Below, piece after piece: positions 37,633 to 45,491 of a stretch of 45,491 bases of DNA. Below the pieces are notes generated by a model. That model was given only the letters and a program-made list of their open reading frames with translations. It did not search any database and was not told the origin of the DNA. The first letter of the stretch is position 1. Each line of letters begins with the position of its first letter. The stretch is from positions 1-45,491 of the forward strand of contig JAAHGS010000008.1 in assembly GCA_010692645.1 (NCBI GenBank), written 5' to 3'. Both the position numbers and the translations under genes were made by a program. Source of the DNA: Symploca sp. SIO2E9 (GTDB lineage: Bacteria; Cyanobacteriota; Cyanobacteriia; Cyanobacteriales; Coleofasciculaceae).

Positions 37633-38292
37633 GTGCAAATTCCGCATTTTCCTGAATCCAATCATCCACTTGTAAAATCGCTCTTCCATCACAGCGATGA
37701 GGAATTGCTGACGCTGTTTCAGCGCTATCGAGAGCAAGGTAAGTACTTCACGGCAATTTTCTGTCGCTATAGTCCGCTAGTCTACACTCTGATTCGGCAT
37801 TCAGCTCGATCGCCTGTACAAGCAGATTACTTGTTCTCCTTGACTTGGCGTCATATCTACCACGAATTGGGGGGACTGGATTTGCGCAATGGTAATGTTA
37901 TGGGAGCTAGTTCCTTGCAAAGCTGGCTGATTAACCTGACGGCTATCTGCATTAATTCTGCAGATTTGCCACCAGTGGAGTCAATTTACTACGATTTAAA
38001 GGCCGCACCGCCACCTTTGTGGTGTTACCTTGAACAAGTATTAGATCAGCTGCTGCCGGTAATGCGATTAATGGTAGTGATGGCACAGACTTTCCACTGG
38101 AGCGAAACTAGAATTTCTGCTTATTTGCAGGCAGAGGGAGAAGAAATTTCACCAGCACAAGTAAAAAATCAGCTTCAAGAAGGATATAAACTTCTCGAAG
38201 CAGCTTTACCCCAAGATATTCGCGCGATTTATTTAGGCGAAGAACTCACTGAGACACCGCAGGAGTCTAGTACTCTGCCAATTTTCAATTGA
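37633..38292 (+). CDS. sigma-70-family-like protein
   Basis: A 219-residue protein from a GTG start. The N-terminal half, LLTLFQRYREQGKYFTAIFCRYSPLVYTLIRH...QADYLFSLTWRHIYHEL, resembles region 2 of ECF-type sigma-70 factors (core RNA polymerase and -10 binding). The segment after about residue 130 (LDQLLPVMRLMVVMAQTFHWSETRISAYLQ...VKNQLQEGYKLLEAAL) has the helical plan of region 4, which reads the -35. The similarity is distant. The C-terminal tail is short and polar. No anti-sigma gene lies next to it. A sigma-like regulator is likely, but its regulon is unknown. No strong ribosome site is visible. Confidence 0.6.
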   Translation: MQIPHFPESNHPLVKSLFHHSDEELLTLFQRYREQGKYFTAIFCRYSPLVYTLIRHSARSPVQADYLFSLTWRHIYHELGGLDLRNGNVMGASSLQSWLINLTAICINSADLPPVESIYYDLKAAPPPLWCYLEQVLDQLLPVMRLMVVMAQTFHWSETRISAYLQAEGEEISPAQVKNQLQEGYKLLEAALPQDIRAIYLGEELTETPQESSTLPIFN

Positions 38293-38319
38293 TTGCTTAG
38301 GGTTTATTGTTGATTGTTG

Positions 38320-38425
38320 ATCGCTCATTGCTCATTGCTCATTGCTCATTGCCCTGTATGCTGTGGCTGTAGAATACTTTATTCAATGAACTATCAACCA
38401 TGAACCATGAACTATGAACCATACA
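38320..38425. repeat. TCATTGC and ATGAACC heptamer repeats (STRR)
   Basis: Four to five copies of CTCATTG (about 38326-38352) are followed by ATGAACCATGAACTATGAACCAT units (38398-38420). The ATG of the TPR gene lies in the latter. Confidence 0.7.
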
Positions 38426-39502
38426 GTTTTGTTCAAAGCCTTCGCCAAAGCTTGCAGTTTTACTGTTCTCTCACTCTCGTCTGCAGTGCTACTTAGCACA
38501 GGGATTATTGGTTATACATTGCTCAGTAATGCTCAGCCAATTGACATTGAAGAACAATTAGCGATTCCTAGTCAGAATCGATTTGAGAGGGTGCTTAGGA
38601 ATGAGGCAGACTCATTATTGCAGTTGGGAGGACAAGCGCAGCGCCGTGGTAATTTGACAGAAGCGATCGCTCACTGGTTGCAGGCACTAGAAATTTATGA
38701 AGAAATTGGCGATTTTGAGGCACTTAATTTAACCTATGATTATCTAGGGCTGACCTATGCTAGGTTAAAGGACTATAAAAAGGCTGAAGATGCCCTCAGG
38801 CGGCGCTTGGGGATGGCACGTTCTCTGCGGGATTTGCAGGGACAAATTTATGGTTTAAATAACTTGGGGACAGTGCTGCTGCAAAAGGGTGATTTTGAAG
38901 CGGCCCAAAAAACTTTTGCAGAAGCCCTAGAAATTACTCGCAGTGTTAAGAATAGGCAGGGTGAAGGGTTAACTTTGAGTAACTTGGGCTTAGCAGCATT
39001 CCAAATGGGAAAATATGCAGAGGCGATCGAGTATTATGAGGCAGCTTTAGTATTAAGACCTAGATCTGTAAATGCTCAAGGGTCAGTTAATACTCGTAAT
39101 AATATGGGAGATGCCTATCGTGCCGTCAACAGTCCGAGGAAGGCTCTAGGTTACTATCGGGCAGCGTTAATTATAGCTGAGGATAAGGGCGATCTCTCTA
39201 ATCAGTTTCGGGGACTAAGGGGTCTAGTACTATCTTATAAGGATCTACAACAGTATTCCCCAGCTCTGAAGTACCTTAACCAACTACTAGTTTTAGCGCA
39301 GGAACAGGGACATCTTAGGGCCCAATTGGTTTCGCTGCGGTTATATGCAGAGATTTATAAGACTACTGGCGACTTATTTAAAGCTAAGAATTTTTATGAA
39401 CGAGCGATCGCTTTAGCTGCTGCGATCGGAGATACTAAGGAAGAAACCTTTTTGCGTAACGATTTGGCTCAAATTATCTATGAGGGGCGAGGGATAGATT
39501 GA
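38414..39502 (+). CDS. exported tetratricopeptide-repeat protein
   Basis: A 362-residue protein with an N-terminal signal/anchor (FTVLSLSSAVLLSTGIIGYTLL, about 17-38). From about residue 60 to the end it is made of TPR units of the 40-residue class: ADSLLQLGGQAQRRGNLTEAIAHW, YDYLGLTYARLKDYKKAEDAL, NNLGTVLLQKGDFEAAQKTF, SNLGLAAFQMGKYAEAIEYY and more, about seven in all. Such domains hold protein partners, here probably in the periplasm. The start codon lies in a dispersed ATGAACC repeat. A short near-copy of its first TPR lies at 43367-43434, downstream of the NACHT/FGE pair. Confidence 0.85.
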   Translation: MNHTVLFKAFAKACSFTVLSLSSAVLLSTGIIGYTLLSNAQPIDIEEQLAIPSQNRFERVLRNEADSLLQLGGQAQRRGNLTEAIAHWLQALEIYEEIGDFEALNLTYDYLGLTYARLKDYKKAEDALRRRLGMARSLRDLQGQIYGLNNLGTVLLQKGDFEAAQKTFAEALEITRSVKNRQGEGLTLSNLGLAAFQMGKYAEAIEYYEAALVLRPRSVNAQGSVNTRNNMGDAYRAVNSPRKALGYYRAALIIAEDKGDLSNQFRGLRGLVLSYKDLQQYSPALKYLNQLLVLAQEQGHLRAQLVSLRLYAEIYKTTGDLFKAKNFYERAIALAAAIGDTKEETFLRNDLAQIIYEGRGID

Positions 39503-39537
39503 GTTTGTTCATCGTTCATCGTTCATGGTTTACCGCA

Positions 39538-39660
39538 TTGACATCCTCCCGTCGCTAAAAGCGAGGGATTCCTAAGACTCACGACGTCGCTGAAAGCGAG
39601 AGTCTCCTGCCGCGAAGACAGATGAACAAATAAAGAATTCTCCCGTTTTAGAGGGTATCT
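39538..39660 (-). mobile_element. IS200/IS605 right-end relic with a short TnpB tail
   Basis: The plus strand reads TTGACATCCTCCCGTCGC...GCGAGGGATTCC (39538-39572), a hairpin end like those at 34425 and 36350, in the minus orientation. The adjoining minus-strand frame reads RQETLAFSDVVSLRNPSLL into the hairpin, like a TnpB C-terminus. The rest of the element is absent. It sits in the 254 bp gap between the TPR and NACHT genes. Confidence 0.6.
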
Positions 39661-39756
39661 GTAAATAAAACCCTAAGCTCCTGCAATCTCTGGCTCTCAG
39701 AAGATTTTAGAGCCTTTTGCCGGATCTATGCTGCAAATTACTGGAAGATTTAGGCA

Positions 39757-42039
39757 ATGGAAATTATTAGATTTCCTTGTTTTCCTTTTATAGATACCCT
39801 CTTATGTTATAGATACCCTCTTATGCCAAGTGCAAGATCTTTAGTGGTATTACTTACGCAGGCGCTTGCTAATGGTCTTTTCTGTTATCAGATTAACCAA
39901 TTACCTGCAATCAAAGAACTGGGCATTGACGATCCTTTCTATATCTTAGTGCTGACATTGACAGGTGCAGTACTCTTTGCCTTTGCCAATGGGCTAGACA
40001 TTAGCCCTAAGCCCAATTATATGAGGACGAACTCTAAAACTTGGCTTTGGGGCCTTGTTTTCCTACCTGTTATAGGCAATATTGCTTTGTTCGGCTTACT
40101 CAAGTTTGACTTTCAACCCCAAATCTTGCAGCCTTTGGGTCCCAACGTATCTCTGTTTTTTTGGGTTTTGGGGATACTACTGCCAACATTAATGATTTTA
40201 GGGTCACGTCGGAGAAAGCTAATATATTTAGGGCTTTTCAGTGCTGGATTTCTGGTGACTTTTAATTTGCCGTGGAAATGGCTTAAAGCTCTTATATTAG
40301 CAATTTTAACGGTAATAACGGCGCTTTTGCCTATTGTCGAAAGATTTATCAAAACTTTTCGAGAACAAGGCGAGAAAAGACTCATTCCCCTGCTGTTTGC
40401 CTCAATAGATGCCTCAGCAAAGAGCATTGTCAGTCAACTGGAAATGCTTGTCTGGGAATTGACTTCACCATTTAAGCACCAGTATTACCAACACTTGGTT
40501 TATACCTATCGTACCTATCGAACTCAGGGACTAAAAACCCCAGGTGCATTTACACCAGATTTGGATAAGGTGTTTGTGCCACTGCGAATGGCATCCAAGA
40601 GCCCAGGGCAAATATCTCCAGCAATGATTCAGAAACACGAATCTGCCAGAAAACTAGGTATCTGGGATTTTTTGGTAGAAATTCGCAAGCAATCAGCCTA
40701 TAAACGCATAGTCGTAATTGGTTCACCTGGTTCAGGAAAAACCACGCTGTTGGAGAATTTGACTCTGACTTATGCCCGAGATACCCAGCACCAACAACAT
40801 CCCCAAGCACCAAAACTTATCCCAGTACTGTTGTATCTGCGGAAGATTCGTGAAGAAATTACCAATAATCAACTGCTCGACTTGGCACAGCTAATTACAC
40901 AACGATTAAAGAGTCAAGAATCTAGTCTAAAACTTGAACCATCCCCACAATGGTTTGAGAATAAGTTAAAGCATGGGAAATGTTTGGTCATGCTGGATGG
41001 GTTGGATGAAGTGGCAGATGAAACCCAACGTCAGCAAGTCAGCAGTTGGGTAGACAAGCAGATGCGAAAATACCCTGAAACTCCTTTCATAATGACTTCT
41101 AGACCTTATGGTTACCGCAATGCTGAACTAAAACAGGTGGGAATTTCTCTAGAAGTAAAGCCATTTAATCTAGAGCAGATGGAGGAGTTTCTCCACAATT
41201 GGTATCTACAAAACGAAGTTCTACGTCAAGTACGAAAACTAGATCCAGGGGTGGAAGCAAATGCTCGAATCAAAGCAAATGATCTGATTGAGCGCATCAA
41301 AAATCATCCAACCATAGCAGCAATTGCCCTCAACCCCTTGTTGTTGACGATGATTGCTACGGTTCACGATAACCGAGGCGCACTACCAGGATCGCGACTA
41401 GAACTCTATGAGGAGATTTGTGAAGTATTACTGGTAAGGCGACAGGAGGTTAAAGGTATCGCTGATCAAATGCAACTAAAAGCAGCGCAAAAGCAATCTG
41501 TGTTGCGAGTATTGGCGCTGGAGTTAATGAAACGGAAAACTCGTGAATTTACCCTAGCTGTTGCCCAAGATATTGAAGACAAAATGAAGGCAGTGGCAGG
41601 TAATAGAGCCAATCCTCAGGAGTTTCTGAAGCACATTGAGCAAGTCTGTGGGTTGTTAGTAGAAAGGGATGTCGGCGTTTACGAATTTGCTCATCTGAGT
41701 TTTCAGGAGTATTTAACAGCAGTTGAGGTGAAGGAAACTAACCAAGAACAGATTTTAATTGATAATATTAACAATTCCTGGTGGCATGAAACCATCCGTC
41801 TCTATGCAGCGAGAAGTGATACTACTAAATTGATTCGTGCTGCCCTGGAAAATCCCAAGATTGCATCTTTAACCCTTGCCTATGATTGCCTAGAAGAAGG
41901 CAATAGTGTTGATCCAGTAGTAAGGCAGCAGCTGGAAGAAAAGTTAGCAAGTGGTTTGGAATCGACTGAGCCAGAAATTGCAAAATTGGCAGCACAGGTA
42001 AAGTTATCCCGACGATTGAAATATGCTTCTGCGAATTGA
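39757..42039 (+). CDS. membrane NACHT-domain NTPase
   Basis: A 760-residue STAND NTPase. The first ~205 residues hold about five membrane helices. A linker leads to the NACHT domain: Walker A VVIGSPGSGKTTLLE (about 320-334), Walker B CLVMLDGLDEVAD (about 409-421), sensor IMTSRPYGYRN, then the helical part PLLLTMIATVHDNRG and the FAHLSFQEYLTA motif. NACHT proteins work as switch-like sensors, and bacterial ones include antiphage (bNACHT/Avs-like) systems. An alternative ATG is 39823 (MPSARSLVV), at the end of a 19 bp tandem repeat; 39757 has the better ribosome site. The FGE-like gene overlaps its end by 17 bp. Confidence 0.9.
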   Translation: MEIIRFPCFPFIDTLLCYRYPLMPSARSLVVLLTQALANGLFCYQINQLPAIKELGIDDPFYILVLTLTGAVLFAFANGLDISPKPNYMRTNSKTWLWGLVFLPVIGNIALFGLLKFDFQPQILQPLGPNVSLFFWVLGILLPTLMILGSRRRKLIYLGLFSAGFLVTFNLPWKWLKALILAILTVITALLPIVERFIKTFREQGEKRLIPLLFASIDASAKSIVSQLEMLVWELTSPFKHQYYQHLVYTYRTYRTQGLKTPGAFTPDLDKVFVPLRMASKSPGQISPAMIQKHESARKLGIWDFLVEIRKQSAYKRIVVIGSPGSGKTTLLENLTLTYARDTQHQQHPQAPKLIPVLLYLRKIREEITNNQLLDLAQLITQRLKSQESSLKLEPSPQWFENKLKHGKCLVMLDGLDEVADETQRQQVSSWVDKQMRKYPETPFIMTSRPYGYRNAELKQVGISLEVKPFNLEQMEEFLHNWYLQNEVLRQVRKLDPGVEANARIKANDLIERIKNHPTIAAIALNPLLLTMIATVHDNRGALPGSRLELYEEICEVLLVRRQEVKGIADQMQLKAAQKQSVLRVLALELMKRKTREFTLAVAQDIEDKMKAVAGNRANPQEFLKHIEQVCGLLVERDVGVYEFAHLSFQEYLTAVEVKETNQEQILIDNINNSWWHETIRLYAARSDTTKLIRAALENPKIASLTLAYDCLEEGNSVDPVVRQQLEEKLASGLESTEPEIAKLAAQVKLSRRLKYASAN
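39788..39825. repeat. perfect 19 bp tandem duplication at the NACHT gene start
   Basis: TTATAGATACCCTCTTATG occurs twice without a spacer. Each copy ends in ATG. Only the second ATG (39823) is in frame with the NACHT domain, because 19 is not a multiple of three. Confidence 0.85.
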
Positions 42040-43318
42040 TGAGAATCGAGAAATTGACACTAGCTATATAAACTGCGCCGAGTATCAACTTTTTATTGAT
42101 GAAAAGCTAAAAGTTGGTGAATATCGCCAGCCTCCTCATTGGACGACCAGTAGATTTGCACCTGGAGATGCCAATAAGCCGATTACTGGAGTAAAAGCCA
42201 GTGATGCCGAGGAATTTTGTGAATGGTTAACTCAGCGCTATCCTGCACCAGGATTTAAATACAGACTGCCTACTTTAACTGAAGCACAAGAGTATACAGC
42301 TAAAGAAAAACAAATTGGATGCTGGTGTAATGATGGAGAAAAGAAAGCGATTACAGAAATAGAAGTCGAAACAGTTCAACGGCAGCATTGGCAAGCCATT
42401 TTACATGATAGCCTCGACAAGGATCTAGCTCGTGCACGTGATTTAGTTCGTAAGCTGGTTCGTAATCATGCCAGATCATTGAAAAAAGATCTTAATGGTG
42501 TCTATAACTGTGTCAGTGAAGGTAAGCTATTTTTTTCTCATGTACTTACTGGTAGCTTTGCCTATGATTTTGTCAATGATCTTGATTTTGCTATTAACCG
42601 TAGCTATGAACTTACTCGTGCCCGTTATCGTGTCCGTAGACTTGCTGGGAACTACAACCTTAATCTTGCCAACGCCATGCTGGTTGCCCTTGGAATGCTT
42701 CTCCTCATGACTCTTATACTCACAGTAATACTCACAGTAATCTTTTTATTCACTTTATATACTAGGATGATCTTTCAGATTTGGAATGATATTACCATTC
42801 CAGATAAGACTTTAATTGGAATTTCTCTTATTTTTTCTCTTGTTTTTTTTGTAGTTTTTTCTCTTAGATTTTTTGATTCTATTTATAAATTCAACCAAAA
42901 TTTATTAACTCACAAAAATAATCCTCAATATACATTTCCCAGTACTGATGTTTTTGTACGTGATTTAACTTGTATTTATGACCTTGCCCTTGGACTTCAA
43001 AAGAGTCCGAACCGCACCTTTATTATTAACAATAATAGTACGGATATTGCTAAATTTAAAACTATTCGTTCTTACCTGTTGTTATGTTATATACTCTGGG
43101 ATTTGCTATCAAATATTTATGAAAAAACTCCTAGCGATCGCAGGATATTACAAGCCCGAAATCTAACTCGTGAAGACTGCGAAAATTTTCAATTAGAGTA
43201 TGCAACTAAAAGAGATGATACTTGGAATATTTATGCATCATTTCTTTTGATAGATGAACGACGTGAGGGCAAGATGCCAGCTTGGGAAGGAATTAGGATT
43301 GTTAGAGAGAGAATATAA
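42023..43318 (+). CDS. formylglycine-generating-enzyme-like (SUMF1) membrane protein
   Basis: A 431-residue protein. The N-terminal ~100 residues resemble the start of an FGE/SUMF1 domain: YINCAEYQLFIDEK, GVKASDAEEFCEWLTQRYP, YRLPTLTEAQEYTA. The normal continuation is then replaced by a charged region and two to three membrane helices (about 225-290), with the closing AWEGIRIVRERI at the very end. The two Cys of aerobic FGE are not evident, so catalysis is doubtful. In many cyanobacteria this domain is fused behind NACHT. Here it starts 17 bp before the NACHT stop in another frame, so it is either a coupled partner or a fusion split by a frameshift. Confidence 0.7.
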   Translation: MLLRIDENREIDTSYINCAEYQLFIDEKLKVGEYRQPPHWTTSRFAPGDANKPITGVKASDAEEFCEWLTQRYPAPGFKYRLPTLTEAQEYTAKEKQIGCWCNDGEKKAITEIEVETVQRQHWQAILHDSLDKDLARARDLVRKLVRNHARSLKKDLNGVYNCVSEGKLFFSHVLTGSFAYDFVNDLDFAINRSYELTRARYRVRRLAGNYNLNLANAMLVALGMLLLMTLILTVILTVIFLFTLYTRMIFQIWNDITIPDKTLIGISLIFSLVFFVVFSLRFFDSIYKFNQNLLTHKNNPQYTFPSTDVFVRDLTCIYDLALGLQKSPNRTFIINNNSTDIAKFKTIRSYLLLCYILWDLLSNIYEKTPSDRRILQARNLTREDCENFQLEYATKRDDTWNIYASFLLIDERREGKMPAWEGIRIVRERI

Positions 43319-43320
43319 GA

Positions 43321-43354
43321 ATAAGTAATAAGTAATAAGTAATAAGTAATAAGT
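43321..43354. repeat. AATAAGT heptamer repeat (STRR)
   Basis: Four to five tandem copies of AATAAGT start directly after the FGE-like stop codon. This is the reverse complement of the array at 17655-17691. Confidence 0.8.
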
Positions 43355-43366
43355 GTAAAAAGAATA

Positions 43367-43434
43367 GGCAGAATTATTATTGCAGTTGGGAGGGTAGGGG
43401 CAGCGCCGTGGTAATTTGGTAAAAGCGATCGCTG
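43367..43434 (+). pseudogene. fragment duplicated from the TPR gene
   Basis: About 68 bp closely resembling 38604-38671 inside the TPR gene. Shared blocks are TTATTGCAGTTGGGAGG, GCAGCGCCGTGGTAATTTG and AAGCGATCGCT. The corresponding protein segment is LLQLGGQAQRRGNLTEAIA. In this copy the frame is broken by a TAG. It is a relic of a second TPR gene or of a local duplication spanning the NACHT/FGE genes. Confidence 0.7.
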
Positions 43435-43715
43435 ATGAGTTTGTTGATGGTACGCGCTCCACGCATGCTGCGCAAACATGGTTCAGGGCTCATTGATGAA
43501 AGTATTCCACAGCTGCGGTATACAAGCCCATGAGCAATGAGTCGTCAACAATTAACACACCAACTACTATAAGGAATGCGCTTTAGATAAATCAAAGCTT
43601 TGGTAAGTCTGGTTCATTTCTACCGTCGAGTGGGGTGTTTCCCTGGACATGACCCCTTTTGGCTATGCTGAATTGTGACAATGGAGGCACGTCGTTGATG
43701 ATGCGATTTAATCCT
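43435..43715. other. non-coding region
   Basis: About 280 bp between the duplicated TPR fragment and the IS relic. It includes CAATGAG/CAACAATT-type repeats near 43530. No gene recognised. Confidence 0.4.
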
Positions 43716-44030
43716 GTGACATACTCCCACACTGAATCATAGATTACAGTGTGGGCTTCGCAATGACCCCAGCTATTGCTTCGGGCGTTAATTGCGCTTT
43801 ATTAACGACACGGGATGCCCCACCGCACCGGAACAATACATAAATACAAGTTCATCCTATGTACTGTTGGAATTTTACCCACCCACAGACTGCTCAAAAA
43901 CGAGCATTTACTGGATGGAACCCCATATTCCAAGTTGTCTAGGTTCTGTGTTAACGGCAACCAGTATTTGTCCCGCCTAAGGCGGGCCCGCTGACGCTAA
44001 CGACTTTGTTACCTATGTTCATTGTAGACT
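43716..44030 (-). mobile_element. probable decayed IS200/IS605 element
   Basis: A hairpin end (CCCACACTG 43726-43734 pairing with CAGTGTGGG 43747-43755, preceded by GTGACATACT) has the plan of the other IS ends, minus orientation. The minus-strand frame running into it ends AQLTPEAIAGVIAKPTL, like a TnpB tail. Further on, VNTEPRQLG can be read but the frame is broken by stops. No transposase core remains, so this is a tentative call. Confidence 0.4.
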
Positions 44031-44130
44031 TTTTTACAAAGTTTCAGGGCCGCAACTACATTGTATATACTGGCAATTCATCCCACGCTGACCCTTCGGG
44101 TACTTTCCGTGGGGCTTCTTGCAGGACTTG

Positions 44131-45351
44131 CTAAATACCAGAGATAGTATAATGCCAACATTCAGAAGCGATCGCCCAATCTTCTTGAGTATGCACCACC
44201 AACACCCTAACTTTTGAATCGGGTGCAGCAATATCAATATCAACTGGGGATGAAGCATTTTTCTCTAAATCAAGCTTCAACCCCAAAAACTCAAAACCTT
44301 CACAGGTTTTCTCACGCACTGTTACCGCATTTTCCCCAACTCCTGCCGTAAACACCAGCGCCTCCAAACCGCCAAGGGTAGCAACCATCGCTCCAATTGC
44401 AGCCCTCAGACGATGAATATATATATCAAAGGCTAATTGAGCACATTGGTTGCCTTCAGTAATCGCTCTCTGAATAGTCCGTAAATCGGAAGATATACCA
44501 GAAACCCCCTTAAAACCGGAAGCCTTATTGAGCATTTCATCTAATTGATTGGCATCAAAGTTATACTCTCGCATCAAGTAGATTAGAATTGCTGGATCAA
44601 TTGAACCACTACGAGAACCCATCATTAAACCTTCTAGGGGTGTAAATCCCATAGTAGTATCAATACTTACACCGCCCTTGATTGCCGCTAAAGAACAGCC
44701 ATTGCCAAGATGACAAGTAATTAGTCTCAACGACTCTAAGGATTTACCCAGTAATTGGGCGCTACGTCGGGCGCAATATTGATGACTGATACCGTGAAAC
44801 CCATAGCGACGGATGCCTTGGTCAAACCATTCGTAGGGTATAGGATAAACTACAGCTTCTAGAGGCATTTGAGAGTGAAAGGCAGTATCAAATACTGCTA
44901 ACTGAGGGACATCTCCTAATACCTCTTCGACTGCTTCAATTCCTTCTAAATGAGCTGGATTGTGGGTAGGTGCCAAGGGAAATAGGCTAGCGATCGCAGT
45001 TTTAACTTCGGGAGTAATTAAGGTAGCCTGGGAGTAATCTGCACCGCCATGTACGACGCGATGCCCAACAATCTCTATTTCTGATAACTGATTCAAAACC
45101 CTAGTTTCACCTTGAATCAGAGTTGATAATAGGCAGGCAATTGCCTGAGGACGTTTTTGAGATTCGAGTTTAGTTTCGAGTTTTGTTCCCTTGGCGCTAA
45201 CTTTCAAAACGCCAAAATCATTTGCTACACTCCAGTCAATGTGAGCTTCCCAAAGGGGTTCCTGGGGTTGTTCTGGTAGACTATCCTCGTTAAGTTGATA
45301 TAGACAACTTTTTTGAGAGCTAGAACCCGCATTTAATACTAAGATTTTCAT
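44131..45351 (-). CDS. ackA: acetate kinase
   Basis: Makes acetyl phosphate and ADP from acetate and ATP, reversibly, in the cytoplasm; with phosphotransacetylase it links acetyl-CoA to acetate in fermentation. It is 406 residues, the normal length. Signatures of the ASKHA fold are MKILVLNAGSSSQK (1-14, phosphate 1), VVHGG with the acetate-pocket Arg in GHRVVHGG, the catalytic Asp in AVFDTAFH, YGFHGISH, HLGNGCSLAAI (phosphate 2), and FTAGVGENA (adenosine). The phosphotransacetylase gene is not in the window. The assignment is secure. Confidence 0.97.
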   Translation of the reverse strand: MKILVLNAGSSSQKSCLYQLNEDSLPEQPQEPLWEAHIDWSVANDFGVLKVSAKGTKLETKLESQKRPQAIACLLSTLIQGETRVLNQLSEIEIVGHRVVHGGADYSQATLITPEVKTAIASLFPLAPTHNPAHLEGIEAVEEVLGDVPQLAVFDTAFHSQMPLEAVVYPIPYEWFDQGIRRYGFHGISHQYCARRSAQLLGKSLESLRLITCHLGNGCSLAAIKGGVSIDTTMGFTPLEGLMMGSRSGSIDPAILIYLMREYNFDANQLDEMLNKASGFKGVSGISSDLRTIQRAITEGNQCAQLAFDIYIHRLRAAIGAMVATLGGLEALVFTAGVGENAVTVREKTCEGFEFLGLKLDLEKNASSPVDIDIAAPDSKVRVLVVHTQEDWAIASECWHYTISGI

Positions 45352-45458
45352 TGATTTTGAGAAAGAGGTAACAGGAAACAGAGAAGTAAAATAAGAGACG
45401 GTTAAATATCAATAATTCATGATCTCAGTAGTTTAATAATGGATATAAAGGATTAACC

Positions 45459-45491
45459 ATGTTGAAATTGGATATAGAAAATATTGTAGAA
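45459..45491 (+). CDS. start of an unidentified gene cut by the window edge
   Basis: An ATG at 45459, 6 nt after an AAAGGA ribosome-site candidate, opens MLKLDIENIVE and runs to the edge. It is divergent from ackA. Eleven codons are too few to name it. Confidence 0.4.
   Translation, partial: MLKLDIENIVE

Noticed and set aside
37303-37737. Overlapping frames upstream of and inside the sigma-like gene
   Set aside because: They have no family motif and partly lie antisense to the sigma-like gene. I considered a TnpB tail (DAGNVGTIESTG), but the evidence was too weak to call.
43792-43980. 62-codon plus-strand frame before ackA
   Set aside because: It lies antisense to a probable TnpB relic and has no recognisable features.

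Overview
The window looks like cyanobacterial chromosome. Three observations support this: the light-independent protochlorophyllide reductase genes chlL and chlN; many copies of the HIP1 octamer GCGATCGC, inside and outside genes; and several cyanobacterial heptanucleotide tandem repeats (STRR). Families typical of larger, often filamentous or multicellular, cyanobacteria are also present: CHAT-CHASE2, DUF928, DUF4912, NACHT and a cyanobacterial serine/threonine kinase. I cannot name the species. No rRNA, tRNA or CRISPR array was seen.

Layout. 1-3.5 kb: possible end of an IS200-type transposase, a metallo-beta-lactamase-fold protein that has lost most metal ligands, inorganic pyrophosphatase, a small membrane protein and a DUF362 stub, with two copies of a ~100 bp MITE-like element. 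3.7-10.8 kb: aspartate ammonia-lyase; a Tat-type FAD oxidoreductase with an inserted Rieske domain, whose start codon overlaps that of a divergent ABC-2 permease; a TnpB relic; a Ser/Thr kinase; and the ABC ATPase that probably partners the permease. 11-19.6 kb: a REC-PAS-histidine kinase, a PAS-only protein, a CHAT-CHASE2 protein followed by a DUF928 protein, a DUF4230 protein and D-Ala-D-Ala ligase. 20-23 kb: a tight three-gene minus-strand cassette (DUF262, HEPN, m5C methyltransferase) that looks like a defence island, beside a Uma2 relic and downstream of miaB. 24.5-30 kb: a glycoside-hydrolase-like lipoprotein, a small conserved protein, chlL and chlN. 30-36.4 kb: a CheB fragment cut by a degenerate IS200/IS605 element, DUF4912, a double-domain histidine phosphatase lacking its catalytic His, a TnpB relic and one intact TnpB. 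36.4-45.5 kb: a VOC protein, a sigma-70-like protein, a TPR protein, a membrane NACHT NTPase overlapped by a formylglycine-enzyme-like membrane protein, IS relics, acetate kinase, and the first codons of a further gene.

How the genes work together. Housekeeping genes (ppa, aspA, ddl, miaB, chlL/chlN, ackA) alternate with signalling and conflict modules. The best candidate for a poorly described system is the DUF262-HEPN-methyltransferase cassette: host marking, a likely DNA-acting or NTP-using component, and a likely RNA-cutting toxin. The NACHT/FGE-like pair and the CHAT-CHASE2/DUF928 pair are two further modules of the kind linked to bacterial immunity or regulated cell death. IS200/IS605 ends and TnpB relics recur through the window and have truncated at least one gene (cheB-like).
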